NCBI GenBank assembly: GCA_030272815.1
Contig: JAJSZT010000015.1
Span: 1-63,068, forward strand
Reading direction: 5' to 3'
Length of the DNA: 63,068 nt
DNA from: Deltaproteobacteria bacterium
GTDB taxonomy: Bacteria; Desulfobacterota; Desulfobacteria; Desulfobacterales; ETH-SRB1
Shown: positions 44,078 to 54,608 of the stretch, in pieces
How positions within the stretch are numbered: position 1 is the stretch's first letter
Layout: every line of letters begins with the position of its first letter
Notes under the pieces: model-generated
Seen by the model: only the letters and a program-made list of their open reading frames with translations
Told to the model about the DNA's origin: nothing
Database searches by the model: none
Program-made: the position numbers and the translations under genes

Positions 44078-44497
44078 ATGAATAAAAGTTTTGTCATTGA
44101 TAATTCAGTGGTGATGACCTGGTGCTTTAAAGATGAAGCCAGCCAGTATGCAGACTCTATTTTGGATAGTTTGGAACGGTTCACAGCAATTGTCCCATCC
44201 ATTTGGCCATTAGAGGTTGGCAATGTTCTATTGGTAGCTGAGCGTAAAAAACGCCTCAGCGAGGCTGACAGTACAAGATTTATTGCCCTCTTATCTGAAC
44301 TGCCTATAACAGTGGATCAAGAACCAGCGGAGAGGATGATCAGGGAAATATTTGTCTTGGCACGAGAACACAAGCTTTCAACTTATGCTGCATCGTATCT
44401 TGATCTTGCAATGAAAAAAGGTATTCCGATTGCTACATTGGATAAGCGTTTGCTAACAGCAGCAAAGCGAAGCAATGTTTCTGTTATGACTATCTGA
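44078..44497 (+). CDS. vapC: VapC-family PIN toxin
   Basis: A 139-residue PIN ribonuclease. Active-site acids are in FVIDNSVV (D7), PLEVGNVL (E46), YLDLAM (D106) and TLDKRL (D125 region). It is directly downstream of and in phase with the Phd-type antitoxin. It is a second PIN toxin in the locus, unrelated in detail to the one at 32716. Confidence 0.9.
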   Translation: MNKSFVIDNSVVMTWCFKDEASQYADSILDSLERFTAIVPSIWPLEVGNVLLVAERKKRLSEADSTRFIALLSELPITVDQEPAERMIREIFVLAREHKLSTYAASYLDLAMKKGIPIATLDKRLLTAAKRSNVSVMTI

Positions 44498-44640
44498 TTT
44501 TCAAAGATCTTTCAACTTTTCAAAATTGAGAAAGGATCTCCCAAGACGGTTTCACAATCCTGATCTTCGGGAGCTTTCTGATATTTATTACTCAAGTTTC
44601 GTCCAGCACAATACCAATACCTGAACAAGATTTGATACCA

Positions 44641-45390
44641 ATGTCTGAAGATAAAAAGCGCGCATCAAACCAGGCTCTACAAGGCAACGAAGCAGTGTTT
44701 TGTGTAAAAGGGTTAACCAAGGTTTATGATATGGGCGAGGTTAAGGTCCATGCTCTACGGGGAATTGATCTTGATCTTTTCCAGGGTGAATTAGTTGTTT
44801 TATTAGGGGCTTCCGGCAGCGGCAAATCGACTTTGCTGAATATTTTAGGCGGTCTGGATACAGCCACCGAGGGATGCGTGGTTTACAAAGACTGTGACCT
44901 GACCAGGGCAAACGATTCAACACTGACCCAATACCGGCGTTATCATATTGGCTTTGTGTTCCAGTTTTACAATCTAATACCCAGCCTTACTGCACGTGAG
45001 AATGTTGCGATAGTAACCGAAATTGCCAGAAACCCGATGAAGCCTGAAGAGGCGCTATCGCTTGTCGGGCTTGATGACAGGATGGATCATTTTCCTGCTC
45101 AACTCTCCGGCGGCGAGCAACAGCGTGTTGCCATCGCGCGCGCTATTGCCAAGAATCCGGAAGTTCTGCTTTGTGATGAACCCACAGGATCGCTGGATTC
45201 TATGACTGGTATTGTAGTGCTTGAAGCGCTGGAGAAAATCAACCGCGACCTGGGTACGACAACCATTGTGATCACCCATAATGCGCCTATTGCCGACATG
45301 GCGGACCGGGTGATATGTCTAGCCGATGGATTGATTGCCGATGTGCGCAGCAATGCGCACAAAAAACCGGCCTGCGAAATAAAATGGTAG
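44641..45390 (+). CDS. ABC exporter ATPase (MacB/LolD type)
   Basis: A 249-residue nucleotide-binding subunit. Walker A is GASGSGKST at residues 56-64, the signature LSGGEQQRV is near 150, and Walker B is [12 protein letters not shown] near 170. [14 protein letters not shown] is typical of the MacB/LolD/DevA group. The ATG at 44641 is preferred over the in-frame TTG at 44632. It is the first gene of a three-gene exporter. Confidence 0.93.
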   Translation: MSEDKKRASNQALQGNEAVFCVKGLTKVYDMGEVKVHALRGIDLDLFQGELVVLLGASGSGKSTLLNILGGLDTATEGCVVYKDCDLTRANDSTLTQYRRYHIGFVFQFYNLIPSLTARENVAIVTEIARNPMKPEEALSLVGLDDRMDHFPAQLSGGEQQRVAIARAIAKNPEVLLCDEPTGSLDSMTGIVVLEALEKINRDLGTTTIVITHNAPIADMADRVICLADGLIADVRSNAHKKPACEIKW

Positions 45391-45394
45391 TGAT

Positions 45395-47758
45395 ATGAGG
45401 GCGTTAAACCGCAAGCTTTTGCGTGATCTATATGCCATGAAGGGCCAGGCTTTTGCCATAGCTCTTGTCATTGCCAGCGGGGTTGCCGTCTTTGTCATGT
45501 CTATCACTACCCTGAATGCCTTGCGCCAGACACGCGCCGACTTTTACAAGCAATATTTTTTTGCAGATGTTTTTTTATCCTTAAAGCGCGCTCCCGAAGG
45601 TTTGCGTTTGCGCATCAAGGAAATACCCGGAGTGGACATGGTCGAAACACGTGTTGCTGCGGCGGTTAATTTAACCATTAAGGATTACAGCGGGCCTGTG
45701 ACAGGTCAATTATTTTCCGTTCCCGACATCGGCAAGCCGTTGCTCAACAAGCTTTACCTGCGGCAAGGGCGCATGATCGAGGCGGGGCGGGATGATGAGG
45801 TTATAGTGAGCGAAGCCTTTGCGAGGTCGCATGGTTTTATGCCCGGCAGTAAATTGAGCGCTGTAATTAATGGACGACGAAAAAATCTGACTATTGTAGG
45901 CATTGGGCTGTCGCCCGAGCATGTTTATCAGATTGCTCCCGGCTCTTTGTTTCCGGACTTTGAGCGCTATGGTATTTTATGGATGGGCCGCAAACCTCTG
46001 GGAACCGCATATAACATGGAAGGCGCATTTAATAATGTAACGCTGACTCTGTCTCCTGGAGCGCAGATCGAAGATGTTATTGAAAGGCTGGATAAATTAA
46101 TAGAGCCTTATGGCGGGCTCGGAGCTTACGGTCGTAAAGATCAGCTTTCTAATCGTTATTTATACGAGGAGTTCCGGCAACTTGCCAACACAGCAACGAT
46201 ATTTCCGATTATATTTTTGGGGGTGGCTGCCTTTTTACTCAATCTTGTTGTCAGCAGACTAATAAATATGCAGCGAGGACAGATAGCGGCGCTAAAAGCA
46301 TTTGGTTATAACAATTATGCTGTGGGCCTGCATTATTTGAAACTGATCATTTTGATAATTTTGCTTGGTGTGGCAGGGGGTGTTTTGTCAGGCGTGTGGT
46401 TTGGAAGAGGATTAAGCGAAATGTATATGGACTATTACCGCTTTCCATTTTTAAGATATGAATTTCAGCCGGGTGTTGCCGCTATTGCCGCATTAATAAG
46501 TATTGCAGCGGGGATAACCGGCGCGCTTTATTCCGTTCAACGGGGCGTGCGAATTCCTCCCGCAGAAGCCATGCGTCCGGAACCGCCGGCAACATACAGG
46601 GAAACATGGATTGAACATATTGGATTAAAGAGAATAATGTCGCAGCCGAGCAGGATGATTATCCGGCATATTGAGCGCAAACCGGTTAAGGCGTTTTTAT
46701 CGACCATCGGCATTGCATTTGCCTGCGCAATTATGATAGTTGGCTGTTTTTTCCAGGAGGCTATTGACTTTATGGTGGACGTGCATTTCAGATTGTCGCA
46801 GAGGGAAGATCTTGCCGTTACATTTGTAGAGCCTGCTTCTAAACGCGCGCTGTTTGAATTGCAAAGCCTGCCGGGCGTCGAGTATGGCGAAGCCTTTCGT
46901 TCGGTTCCGGTGCGCCTGCGATACCAGCATCGCACTTATCGCACCGCTATTATGGGTGTTAAGCCGGGCGGCGATCTGCAGCGACTTCTTAATAGCAGAC
47001 TCAAGCCGTTTGATCCGCCTCGGGAAGGAATTTTGTTAACAGATTATCTTGGCGATATTCTTGGCGTTCGTGTCGGTGACAAATTAAGCGTAGAGGTGCT
47101 TGAAGGAAACCGACCTGTTCGTATGGTATCGGTGGCCGGGATGGTAAGCCAGTGCATAGGAGTTTCGGCTTACATGAACATAGAGGCGCTTAATAATCTG
47201 ATGCGTGAAGGCAATGCTATCTCAGGTGTCTATCTGGCGGCGGATCCTGATTATCATCCTGAAATTTTGAGCAGGCTGAATGAAATGCCGCGTATTGCAG
47301 GCATTGTTGAGCGCAGGAATGCGGTGAAAAATTTCTATGAAACCATTAGTGAACAGTTAATTGTATATACATCCTTTATGGCAATGTTTGCGGCCACTAT
47401 CGCCTTTGGCGTGGTATATAACAGCGCAAGGATTGCTCTTTCAGAGCGCAGCAGAGAGCTGGCAAGCATGCGGGTTCTGGGTTTAACACGCGGTGAGATA
47501 TCATATATTTTGCTCGGCGAGCTTGCTGTGCTGACACTTGCCGCCATTCCGCTCGGTTGTCTTATCGGTTATATTTTATGCGCCTATTTTGTTGATCAAC
47601 TACAGACAGATCTATACCGGATTCCGCTGATAATTGAATCGGGCACATATGCCCTTGCAGCAACGGTAGTGCTGGTTTCGGCCACAATATCCGGGTCGAT
47701 CGTGCGGCGCAGACTTGATCGACTTGACCTGATCGCGGTTCTGAAAACAAGGGAGTAA
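45395..47758 (+). CDS. ABC3/FtsX-type permease
   Basis: A 787-residue permease with a duplicated layout: an N-terminal helix at ~16-38, a periplasmic MacB-like domain, three or four helices (~255-375), then a second helix near 430, another periplasmic domain and C-terminal helices (~660-780). FtsX-like domains lie at the end of each half. It moves hydrophobic substrates or acts as a mechanotransducer at the inner membrane. It is visibly richer in GC than the flanking genes. Confidence 0.9.
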   Translation: MRALNRKLLRDLYAMKGQAFAIALVIASGVAVFVMSITTLNALRQTRADFYKQYFFADVFLSLKRAPEGLRLRIKEIPGVDMVETRVAAAVNLTIKDYSGPVTGQLFSVPDIGKPLLNKLYLRQGRMIEAGRDDEVIVSEAFARSHGFMPGSKLSAVINGRRKNLTIVGIGLSPEHVYQIAPGSLFPDFERYGILWMGRKPLGTAYNMEGAFNNVTLTLSPGAQIEDVIERLDKLIEPYGGLGAYGRKDQLSNRYLYEEFRQLANTATIFPIIFLGVAAFLLNLVVSRLINMQRGQIAALKAFGYNNYAVGLHYLKLIILIILLGVAGGVLSGVWFGRGLSEMYMDYYRFPFLRYEFQPGVAAIAALISIAAGITGALYSVQRGVRIPPAEAMRPEPPATYRETWIEHIGLKRIMSQPSRMIIRHIERKPVKAFLSTIGIAFACAIMIVGCFFQEAIDFMVDVHFRLSQREDLAVTFVEPASKRALFELQSLPGVEYGEAFRSVPVRLRYQHRTYRTAIMGVKPGGDLQRLLNSRLKPFDPPREGILLTDYLGDILGVRVGDKLSVEVLEGNRPVRMVSVAGMVSQCIGVSAYMNIEALNNLMREGNAISGVYLAADPDYHPEILSRLNEMPRIAGIVERRNAVKNFYETISEQLIVYTSFMAMFAATIAFGVVYNSARIALSERSRELASMRVLGLTRGEISYILLGELAVLTLAAIPLGCLIGYILCAYFVDQLQTDLYRIPLIIESGTYALAATVVLVSATISGSIVRRRLDRLDLIAVLKTRE

Positions 47759-47764
47759 ACAAAA

Positions 47765-48961
47765 ATGAATTGGAGCAGACTCACAGGTTTCTTCATCCTC
47801 TTTATTGTTATTTTGGCGGCCGTTATTTACGGGTTCTGGCCAAAGCCTGTTTTGGTTGATATTGTGGAGGTGACTCGTGGGTCCATGACGGTTACAGTGG
47901 AAGAGGAGGGCAAGACCAGGGTAATCGACCGTTTTATTGTCTCGGCTCCTGTGGCCGGTTTTGCGCGTCGTATTGAGCTGGATGTTGGTGATACCGTAAT
48001 TAAGGGACATGTGCTCGTTGATCTGGAGCCGTTGCGCTCCGATGTTCTCGATTCGCGCAGCCGGGCAGAAGCAAAGGCCAGAGTAGCGGCGGCAAAGTCA
48101 GCAATGCGTGTTGCGCAGGAAAATTCCTGTGCCGCCAGAGCAGATGCGGATCTTGCCGTAGTTGAATACGAGCGAAAAAAGAGGCTGTATGAAAGTGCCA
48201 GTATATCTCAGGAGGAGTTTGACAGAGCTGAGGCGCTGGCGCGTCGGGCCGAAGCTGTCCGCCGCTCGGCCGAGTTCACAATCGAGGTTGCGCGTTTTGA
48301 GCTGGATGCCGCGTTAACTGCGCTTGAGTACTCGGCGGCCCGGCATGATGACATGCTACCGGAAAAGGTCGCCATTAAGTCGCCTGTGAACGGGCAGGTA
48401 TTGCAGGTTTACCACCAGAGCGAGGGGGTGGTGAATGCGGGACAGCCGCTGGTTGAGATAGGCGATGCGCGTGCGCTGGAAGTGGAAATAGATGTGCTGT
48501 CAGCCAATGCTGTGCGCATTGCATCCGGAACCCGGGTGCTTTTTGATCGTTGGGGCGGCAAACAGACGCTTGAAGGCAGGGTAAGGGTTGTCGAGCCTGT
48601 GGGATTTACAAAGACGTCCGCCTTAGGTGTTGAAGAACAACGGGTGCTGGTTGTCGCGGATATAACTTCTGAGCCAAAGCTCTGGAAGCGACTCGGCCAT
48701 GGCTATCGGGTCGAAGCAAGCTTTATTCTCTGGGAGGGTGAAAACATCATTCAGATTCCGTCGAGCGCATTGTTTCGCAGTGACGAGCAATGGGCGGTGT
48801 TTGTGTTTGAAAACGGCAGAGCAGTTCGCCGAAAGATCGAGGTTGGGCAACACGGCGGTTTAATAGCGGAGGTGATCTCCGGCCTGGCTGAGGGGGAACG
48901 GGTAATCACTCATCCTGACGATACAGTTAATGACGGCATCCGGGTTTGTCCCCGTTCCTGA
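47765..48961 (+). CDS. HlyD/DevB-type membrane fusion protein
   Basis: A 398-residue periplasmic adaptor. An N-terminal anchor (residues ~8-26) is followed by a lipoyl-like half motif (GFARRIELDVGDTVIKGHVLVDLEPL in segments), a long coiled-coil hairpin of alternating R/A/E residues (~95-180), and beta-barrel and proximal domains. It would link the permease to an outer-membrane channel. No TolC-like gene is adjacent. Confidence 0.9.
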   Translation: MNWSRLTGFFILFIVILAAVIYGFWPKPVLVDIVEVTRGSMTVTVEEEGKTRVIDRFIVSAPVAGFARRIELDVGDTVIKGHVLVDLEPLRSDVLDSRSRAEAKARVAAAKSAMRVAQENSCAARADADLAVVEYERKKRLYESASISQEEFDRAEALARRAEAVRRSAEFTIEVARFELDAALTALEYSAARHDDMLPEKVAIKSPVNGQVLQVYHQSEGVVNAGQPLVEIGDARALEVEIDVLSANAVRIASGTRVLFDRWGGKQTLEGRVRVVEPVGFTKTSALGVEEQRVLVVADITSEPKLWKRLGHGYRVEASFILWEGENIIQIPSSALFRSDEQWAVFVFENGRAVRRKIEVGQHGGLIAEVISGLAEGERVITHPDDTVNDGIRVCPRS

Positions 48962-49090
48962 GCTGACTTTTGGGTTAAGATCAGGTACACATCATCGGTA
49001 AAAGCATGGTTGCCTTTGATATCGCTGGAGCGTACATCTCAAAACTTGAATTTCTTCATGTCCATTCATCGAAGCTTGCTGCAGGGCAGT

Positions 49091-49858
49091 TCATTTGAGA
49101 TACCAGTTTATAATACTGGAACCAAAAAAGATATAGATAATTGCGCCCATTGACAGAAACGGGCCGAAGGGAATAGCGAGCTTTAAACCTCTGCGTGTAC
49201 GCAACATTAAAATTATTCCTATCAGAGTTCCGATGGCGGAACCAATAAATATTGTAAAGAGAACGCCTTTCCACCCTAATGCAGCTCCTATCATTGCCAG
49301 AAGCTTGATGTCTCCGCCTCCCATGCCTTCTTTTTTAGTAAGAAGGTTGTATGTTACTGCAATTAATAAAAGGCTTCCGCCGCCGGCCAGTATGCCCAAC
49401 AAAGAGTCTTTGTAAGTAATTGCTGCAAAGGCAAATGATGCAAAAAAGAAGATCGGTATGCCAGGAAGTGTAATGACGTCCGGTATTATCTGATTATCAA
49501 TATCAATGAAGGTAATCACAAGCAGTGATGAAATTAAGGCATAGTACAAAAATGCTTCAATTGTAATTCCAAACTTGAAATAAATACAAAGTGCAAAAAA
49601 ACCTCCTGTCAATTCAACCAAAAGGTAACGAACTGCTATGGGAGAATTACAATGGCGGCATTTTCCTTTAAGCCACAGATAACTTAAAACAGGAATATTG
49701 TCATAAAATCTTATAGTATTCCCGCAGGTTGGGCATATAGAACGGGCTGGATTTATAATTGATTTTGATGCTGGCAACCTGTATATGCATACATTCATAA
49801 AACTTCCTATACAAACTCCAAATATAAAAATTAATATTTCAATTAAGTGGGTTAACAT
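49091..49858 (-). CDS. pilD: type IV prepilin peptidase/N-methyltransferase
   Basis: A 255-residue polytopic enzyme that cleaves and methylates type IV pilins and type II secretion pseudopilins. The cytoplasmic zinc site is C42-x2-C45 ... C67-x2-C70. The aspartic protease residues lie in FIDIDNQIIPD and GGGDIKLL. The start MLTHLIE is at the beginning of the first hydrophobic helix. Confidence 0.95.
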   Translation of the reverse strand: MLTHLIEILIFIFGVCIGSFMNVCIYRLPASKSIINPARSICPTCGNTIRFYDNIPVLSYLWLKGKCRHCNSPIAVRYLLVELTGGFFALCIYFKFGITIEAFLYYALISSLLVITFIDIDNQIIPDVITLPGIPIFFFASFAFAAITYKDSLLGILAGGGSLLLIAVTYNLLTKKEGMGGGDIKLLAMIGAALGWKGVLFTIFIGSAIGTLIGIILMLRTRRGLKLAIPFGPFLSMGAIIYIFFGSSIINWYLK

Positions 49859-50035
49859 ATTCAGACCTCTTTATTCGTTTTGAGATATTACCCTGAAACA
49901 TAGTCTTTTGTCATGTAAAATTTTCAAAATTAGTTAGTTGGGTTTTATAAAAAAACAAGATTGATATTGTCAAAGGAAAATAATGTTATATGTTATTAAA
50001 TTAATGCATTTTTAACACAATTTGTTATATACATA

Positions 50036-50216
50036 AGGGCTTGGTCAAAAACAACTTGGTAGAATTTGCGCCCAAATTTGCCGTAGATTTAATCGATCTG
50101 ATTGAGCAAAACCGCAGGAATAGCGAGCTATTTCGAGGACTTTTGCGAATGAAGATCGGTTAAAGATATGGTGAAGTCGGGATGCAAAAATGCCAAGTTA
50201 TTTTTGACCGAGCCCT
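50036..50216. mobile_element. MITE-like element with AGGGCTTGGTCAAAAA ends
   Basis: The ends AGGGCTTGGTCAAAAACAAC and GTTATTTTTGACCGAGCCCT are long inverted repeats around 181 bp. The flanks do not give a clear duplication beyond a possible TAA. It lies in the 662-bp gap between pilD and lon. Confidence 0.7.
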
Positions 50217-50239
50217 AAGGCTCTTTCAGGTCGATATAG

Positions 50240-50478
50240 GAGGCTGTCCGAGAATTCTCATCCTGCTACGAGACCTTTGAAAAATGTTCAATTTTGTTCA
50301 AGTTCAAGGAAGGCGAAAATTTTAAATGTAGGAATACATTGAGTATTTCGAGGCTTAAAATTTGAGTCTGACGCCGGCACGAAGTGAAGCTTTAGCGCTA
50401 TTTGGGCAAAAGGGGGTGTTTTGCAAAGGTCTCGCTACAAAAGCGTGAGAAAAGCGGCTAAAATTTTCGGACAGCCTC
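50240..50478. mobile_element. element with GAGGCTGTCCGA ends, host of a nested MITE
   Basis: GAGGCTGTCCGA (50240-50251) and TCGGACAGCCTC (50467-50478) are perfect inverted ends. Once the nested 164-bp unit and one copy of its target duplication are removed, the element is 70 bp. Confidence 0.65.
50270..50433. mobile_element. 164-bp MITE, GAGACCTTTG family, copy F (nested)
   Basis: The ends GAGACCTTTG and CAAAGGTCTC are perfect inverted repeats. It is flanked by the exact 5-bp duplication GCTAC (50265-50269, 50434-50438). It is the reverse complement of copy E at 29911 with few changes and the same length, and is inserted in the GAGGCTGTCCGA element. Confidence 0.88.
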
Positions 50479-50520
50479 TTGGCGATTGTGGGGGGAAAAT
50501 AATTAAAAACAGGTGAAACA

Positions 50521-52923
50521 ATGGGTGAAACAGACAAAGATGATTTGATAAGTATTATTGAAGAAGATGAAAGGGATATAAAAATACCCAGAACTCTTCC
50601 TTTAATGCCTATACGGGACGTTGTGATTTTTACAGGTATGCTTATTCCTCTTTTCGTCGGTCGGGAAAAATCAGTGCGAGCGGTGGAAGCGGCCGTAATA
50701 AAAGACGGCTATTTATTGTTGGTTGCGCAAAAGGATTCGAGCGTCGAGAACCCTAAAAAGAATGAAATTTACACGATTGGAACAGTTGGTCGGGTTCTGA
50801 GGATGTTGAAACTGCCTGACGGCAGTGTCAAGGCTCTTGTGCAAGGTGTCGCCAAGGCAAAAATTGTGACGTACCTCAGAAACAAAGCTTATTATCGCGT
50901 AAAGATTGAAACTATTAAAGAACATATGACTGAAGCAGTCAATCTGGAGCTTGAAGCTCTGATGAGGAATGTACGAGAGCATTCAGAGAAGATTCTATCT
51001 CTTCGAGGAGAATTAAGCGGCGATGTCGGTACCATTCTGGAAAGCATAGATGATCCGGGCAAGCTGGCAGATCTTGTATCATCGAATCTTAGACTGAAAA
51101 TTGAGGAGTCACAGGCTCTGCTTGAACTTGTAGATCCTGTGGAACGTCTTAAAAAAGTTAACGATCTGCTTTCACATGAAGTAGAACTTTCGGTGATACA
51201 GGCAAAAATTCAATCTGATGTCAAGGATGAAATTTCTAAGAGCCAGCGCGATTATTTTTTAAGAGAACAGGTTAGGGCTATCCACAAGGAACTGGGCGAG
51301 CATGATGAAAAAGCTGAAGAGATAGCTGATTACAAGAAAAGAATCAAGAGCGCCAGAATGCCCAAGGAGGCTGGAAAAGAGGCTGCAAAGCAGTTAAAGC
51401 GCCTGGAACAGATGCATCCTGATTCTGCTGAAGCTTCAGTTGTACGGAGTTATCTGGACTGGCTGGTTGATCTGCCATGGGATAAAAAAACCAAAGATGT
51501 GATCGATATATTGAATGCGAAAAAAATATTGGACAAGGATCACTACGCTCTGTATAAGGTGAAAGATCGGATACTTGAACATTTGAGTGTTCGCAGGCTA
51601 AATCCAAAAATGAAAGGTCCTATTCTATGTTTTGTCGGGCCTCCCGGCGTGGGAAAGACTTCTTTGGGGAGAGCTATTGCCGGTGCGATGAAGCGTAAAT
51701 TCGTCCGTATTTCTTTAGGTGGAATTCGAGATGAAGCAGAAATTAGAGGCCATCGCCGCACATATATAGGGTCAATGCCTGGACGTATACTGCAGAGTTT
51801 GAAGCAGTGCGGATCAAACAACCCTGTTTTTATGATGGATGAGATTGACAAAGTGGGCTCTGATTTTCGAGGTGATCCTTCTTCTGCTTTATTAGAAGCT
51901 CTTGATCCAGAGCAAAACTTTGAATTCAGTGATCACTACCTGAACTTACCTTTTGATCTTTCCAGGGTCATGTTTATACTTACCGCCAATTTAACAGATA
52001 CAATCCCTTCAGCACTTCTTGACAGAATGGAGGTTATTAATCTTTCAGGATACACTGAGGAGGAAAAGAAGGTTATTGCTGAGACGCATCTTTTCCCGCG
52101 TCAGATTAAGGAAAACGGCTTAAAGCCGAAGAATATTTCCATCAGTCCGAATGCATTGCTCCAGATTATAAATGAATACACATCTGAGGCAGGTTTGAGA
52201 AACCTTGAACGTGAGCTTGGGGCAATATGTCGCAAGGTGGCGCGTAAGATAGCTGAAAAAGAAAAAGGTCCTTTTAATATTACAAGGGCAAATCTGCATA
52301 AGTATCTGGGCGTACCCAAATATTATCCTGAGATGGATCAGCAGGAGAGTCAGGTCGGACTGTCTATCGGGCTTGCCTGGACTAATGCTGGTGGAGAGGT
52401 TCTGTATGTGGAGGCAGCTTTAATACAAGGCAAGGGTGACTTGATTATTACCGGACAGCTCGGAGAGGTAATGCAGGAATCCGCCCGAGCGGCTGTAAGT
52501 TATGCCAAAGCAAATCTTTCTTCTTTTGGAGTAAAAGAAAATTTTTTGGAAAATTTTGATGTGCACATACATGTCCCGGCCGGTGCAATACCAAAAGATG
52601 GTCCTTCTGCTGGAATTGTTATGGCTACCGCCCTAATTTCTGTTCTGACCAATAAGCCGGTCAGCAAGGACATTGCCATGACCGGCGAAATTACGCTTAG
52701 AGGAAGAGTCCTTCCGATAGGAGGCTTGAAAGAAAAGGCTTTGGGGGCTTTGAGAGCTGGAATTTATACTGTAGTAATTCCTGAAAAGAATAAAAAGGAT
52801 ATTGTAGAACTTCCCTCAAATGTAAAGCGTAAAATCAAATTCATTCCTGTAAAACACATGGATGAAGTACTGCCAATTGTAACTGAGGGCTTGAAGATTA
52901 AAGGCAGTGGAGTTAAGCGATAA
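50521..52923 (+). CDS. lon: ATP-dependent protease Lon
   Basis: An 800-residue soluble protease. The N-terminal LON substrate domain ([19 protein letters not shown] in segments) is followed by the helical region, the AAA+ module with Walker A GPPGVGKT at 373-380, and the protease domain. The catalytic dyad is S696 (KDGPSAG) and K739 (GGLKEKAL). It degrades misfolded and regulatory proteins, including many antitoxins, which is relevant to the toxin-antitoxin genes upstream. Promoter sequence must lie within or beside the MITE cluster in front of it. Confidence 0.97.
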   Translation: MGETDKDDLISIIEEDERDIKIPRTLPLMPIRDVVIFTGMLIPLFVGREKSVRAVEAAVIKDGYLLLVAQKDSSVENPKKNEIYTIGTVGRVLRMLKLPDGSVKALVQGVAKAKIVTYLRNKAYYRVKIETIKEHMTEAVNLELEALMRNVREHSEKILSLRGELSGDVGTILESIDDPGKLADLVSSNLRLKIEESQALLELVDPVERLKKVNDLLSHEVELSVIQAKIQSDVKDEISKSQRDYFLREQVRAIHKELGEHDEKAEEIADYKKRIKSARMPKEAGKEAAKQLKRLEQMHPDSAEASVVRSYLDWLVDLPWDKKTKDVIDILNAKKILDKDHYALYKVKDRILEHLSVRRLNPKMKGPILCFVGPPGVGKTSLGRAIAGAMKRKFVRISLGGIRDEAEIRGHRRTYIGSMPGRILQSLKQCGSNNPVFMMDEIDKVGSDFRGDPSSALLEALDPEQNFEFSDHYLNLPFDLSRVMFILTANLTDTIPSALLDRMEVINLSGYTEEEKKVIAETHLFPRQIKENGLKPKNISISPNALLQIINEYTSEAGLRNLERELGAICRKVARKIAEKEKGPFNITRANLHKYLGVPKYYPEMDQQESQVGLSIGLAWTNAGGEVLYVEAALIQGKGDLIITGQLGEVMQESARAAVSYAKANLSSFGVKENFLENFDVHIHVPAGAIPKDGPSAGIVMATALISVLTNKPVSKDIAMTGEITLRGRVLPIGGLKEKALGALRAGIYTVVIPEKNKKDIVELPSNVKRKIKFIPVKHMDEVLPIVTEGLKIKGSGVKR

Positions 52924-52926
52924 ATT

Positions 52927-53586
52927 ATGAGAATACTCGCTGTAGATACAGCTACAAAAAGTTGTAGCGTTGCCATTGTTGAGAAAGAATCAATTATAGC
53001 CGAGACTACTCTATTTATCGAACAAACTCATTCAAAACATTTAATGGAGATGATAGATACAGTATTGAATTTGTCGGGGTTAACTGTATCTGAACTGGAT
53101 GGATTTGCGGTAACAAGAGGGCCAGGGAGCTTTACCGGTCTGCGAATAGGTATTAGTTCGATAAAGGGTTTTGCTATGGCATCCGGCAAACCTGTTGTGG
53201 GTGTTTCAAGCCTTGATTCGCTTGCCATGCAGTGCTGCTTTTCTTCATATCTCGTTAGCCCGTTATTAGATGCCCGTAAAGAAGAGGTGTATTTTTCACG
53301 ATACAGGTTTGAAAACGGATATTTGAAAAAGGAACTTAGGGGACAGGCTATTAGTCCTGTTCAGGCTGTTTGCGATATAAATGAGCCATGCTTGTTTGTT
53401 GGTGACGGCGCCAAAATTTATCAAAATAAAATTAAAGATCAGATAGGTGATCTGGCACATTTTGCGCCGTCTTACCAAAACACAATCAGGGCTTCTACTG
53501 TGGCTCATATAAGTATGGCTAAATTTGAGACAAATGATACAGATGATAACAGCTTATTTGTACCCCATTATATACGAAAATTCTAG
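52927..53586 (+). CDS. tsaB: tRNA threonylcarbamoyladenosine biosynthesis protein TsaB
   Basis: A 219-residue actin-like-fold protein that scaffolds TsaD in t6A37 tRNA modification. ILAVDTATKSCSVAI is the N-terminal phosphate loop. EQTHSKHLMEMID, TRGPGSFTGLRIG and LLDARKEEVYFSRY are diagnostic. It follows lon by 3 bp. Confidence 0.93.
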   Translation: MRILAVDTATKSCSVAIVEKESIIAETTLFIEQTHSKHLMEMIDTVLNLSGLTVSELDGFAVTRGPGSFTGLRIGISSIKGFAMASGKPVVGVSSLDSLAMQCCFSSYLVSPLLDARKEEVYFSRYRFENGYLKKELRGQAISPVQAVCDINEPCLFVGDGAKIYQNKIKDQIGDLAHFAPSYQNTIRASTVAHISMAKFETNDTDDNSLFVPHYIRKF

Positions 53587-53606
53587 GCTGAACTTAGCCT
53601 TGACTC

Positions 53607-53839
53607 TGGATATTCGATATAAGCTCTTTGTGGGAAAAATAATGTCCTGAAATTGGCAAGCATTTGATTTTTACGGAAAAGTTAAGGGGTAAGCCTGCCC
53701 CAAAAAAGAGCCCTAAAATCAATATGTTGGATATTTTTCTCATCTCTCAGTTTTTCTTTGTTATATATTGTATGCGTTGAGTTAAGCACCCACAAGATAT
53801 GGTATTGTTAACAGCGTGAAACCTTATATCGAATATCCA
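53607..53839. repeat. inverted-repeat element between tsaB and psd
   Basis: TGGATATTCGATATAAG and CTTATATCGAATATCCA are perfect 17-bp inverted ends about 230 bp apart. They fill most of the 329-bp gap. No target duplication is obvious. Confidence 0.65.
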
Positions 53840-53915
53840 GCTTGACTTGTAATCATTGACATTATTAATTGATATTGATATAAATTTTTTAAACTTTAAC
53901 CAAGGCGTATATTGA

Positions 53916-54608
53916 GTGGATAAATTCTTCTGGTCCGATCCTCCGAGTCAAGTCGCATTCCCTGTAGCAAAAGCCGGATATCCTTTGATATTTGCTTCGG
54001 CCTTTACTACAGGTGTTTTTGCCCTTTTGGAGCTGACTGTTCCCGCGCTGATAGGTCTTGCGGTTACTTTTTCCATCTGCTATTTTTTCAGGGATCCTGA
54101 CCGGGTTATACCTAAAAATTACGGTGCTGTTGTATCACCGGCTGATGGAAAAGTTATTATAGCCGGGCAAAAGGACAGCAGTCCTTTTTTTGAAGGCAGG
54201 TGTCAGAAGATAAGCGTCTTCATGTCGGTGCTTAATGTGCATGTAAATCGTATCCCGCACGAAGGGGAAGTTGAAAGGGTCAGTTATTATCCTGGAAAAT
54301 TTTTTTCCGCAAACCTGGATAAGGCCTCAAGGGATAATGAACATAATGCGATTTTTCTTAAGACAGGAGACGGCAGGAAAATATGTGTTGTCCAGATTGC
54401 AGGGCTTATCGCCAGGCGTATTATATGCAAGTTACAGAAGGGGGATAGGGTAGCCCGCGGTGAACGCCTGGGTATGATATGTTTTGGATCAAGACTTGAT
54501 ATTTATCTGCCCGATGATGCGGATCTTAATGTTGCAGTCGGGGATAAGGTTAAAGCCGGCACATCTATTTTGGGATATTTAAGACATGAAAAGAAAGAAA
54601 AGAATTAA
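53916..54608 (+). CDS. psd: phosphatidylserine decarboxylase proenzyme
   Basis: A 230-residue membrane-associated proenzyme that makes phosphatidylethanolamine. An N-terminal hydrophobic region (~25-65) is followed by the PSD domain. Self-cleavage would occur at G191-S192 in CFGSRLDIYLPD, turning the serine into the pyruvoyl cofactor. This short form with FGSR corresponds to the group paired with pssA. The start is GTG. It overlaps pssA by 23 bp. Confidence 0.93.
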   Translation: MDKFFWSDPPSQVAFPVAKAGYPLIFASAFTTGVFALLELTVPALIGLAVTFSICYFFRDPDRVIPKNYGAVVSPADGKVIIAGQKDSSPFFEGRCQKISVFMSVLNVHVNRIPHEGEVERVSYYPGKFFSANLDKASRDNEHNAIFLKTGDGRKICVVQIAGLIARRIICKLQKGDRVARGERLGMICFGSRLDIYLPDDADLNVAVGDKVKAGTSILGYLRHEKKEKN

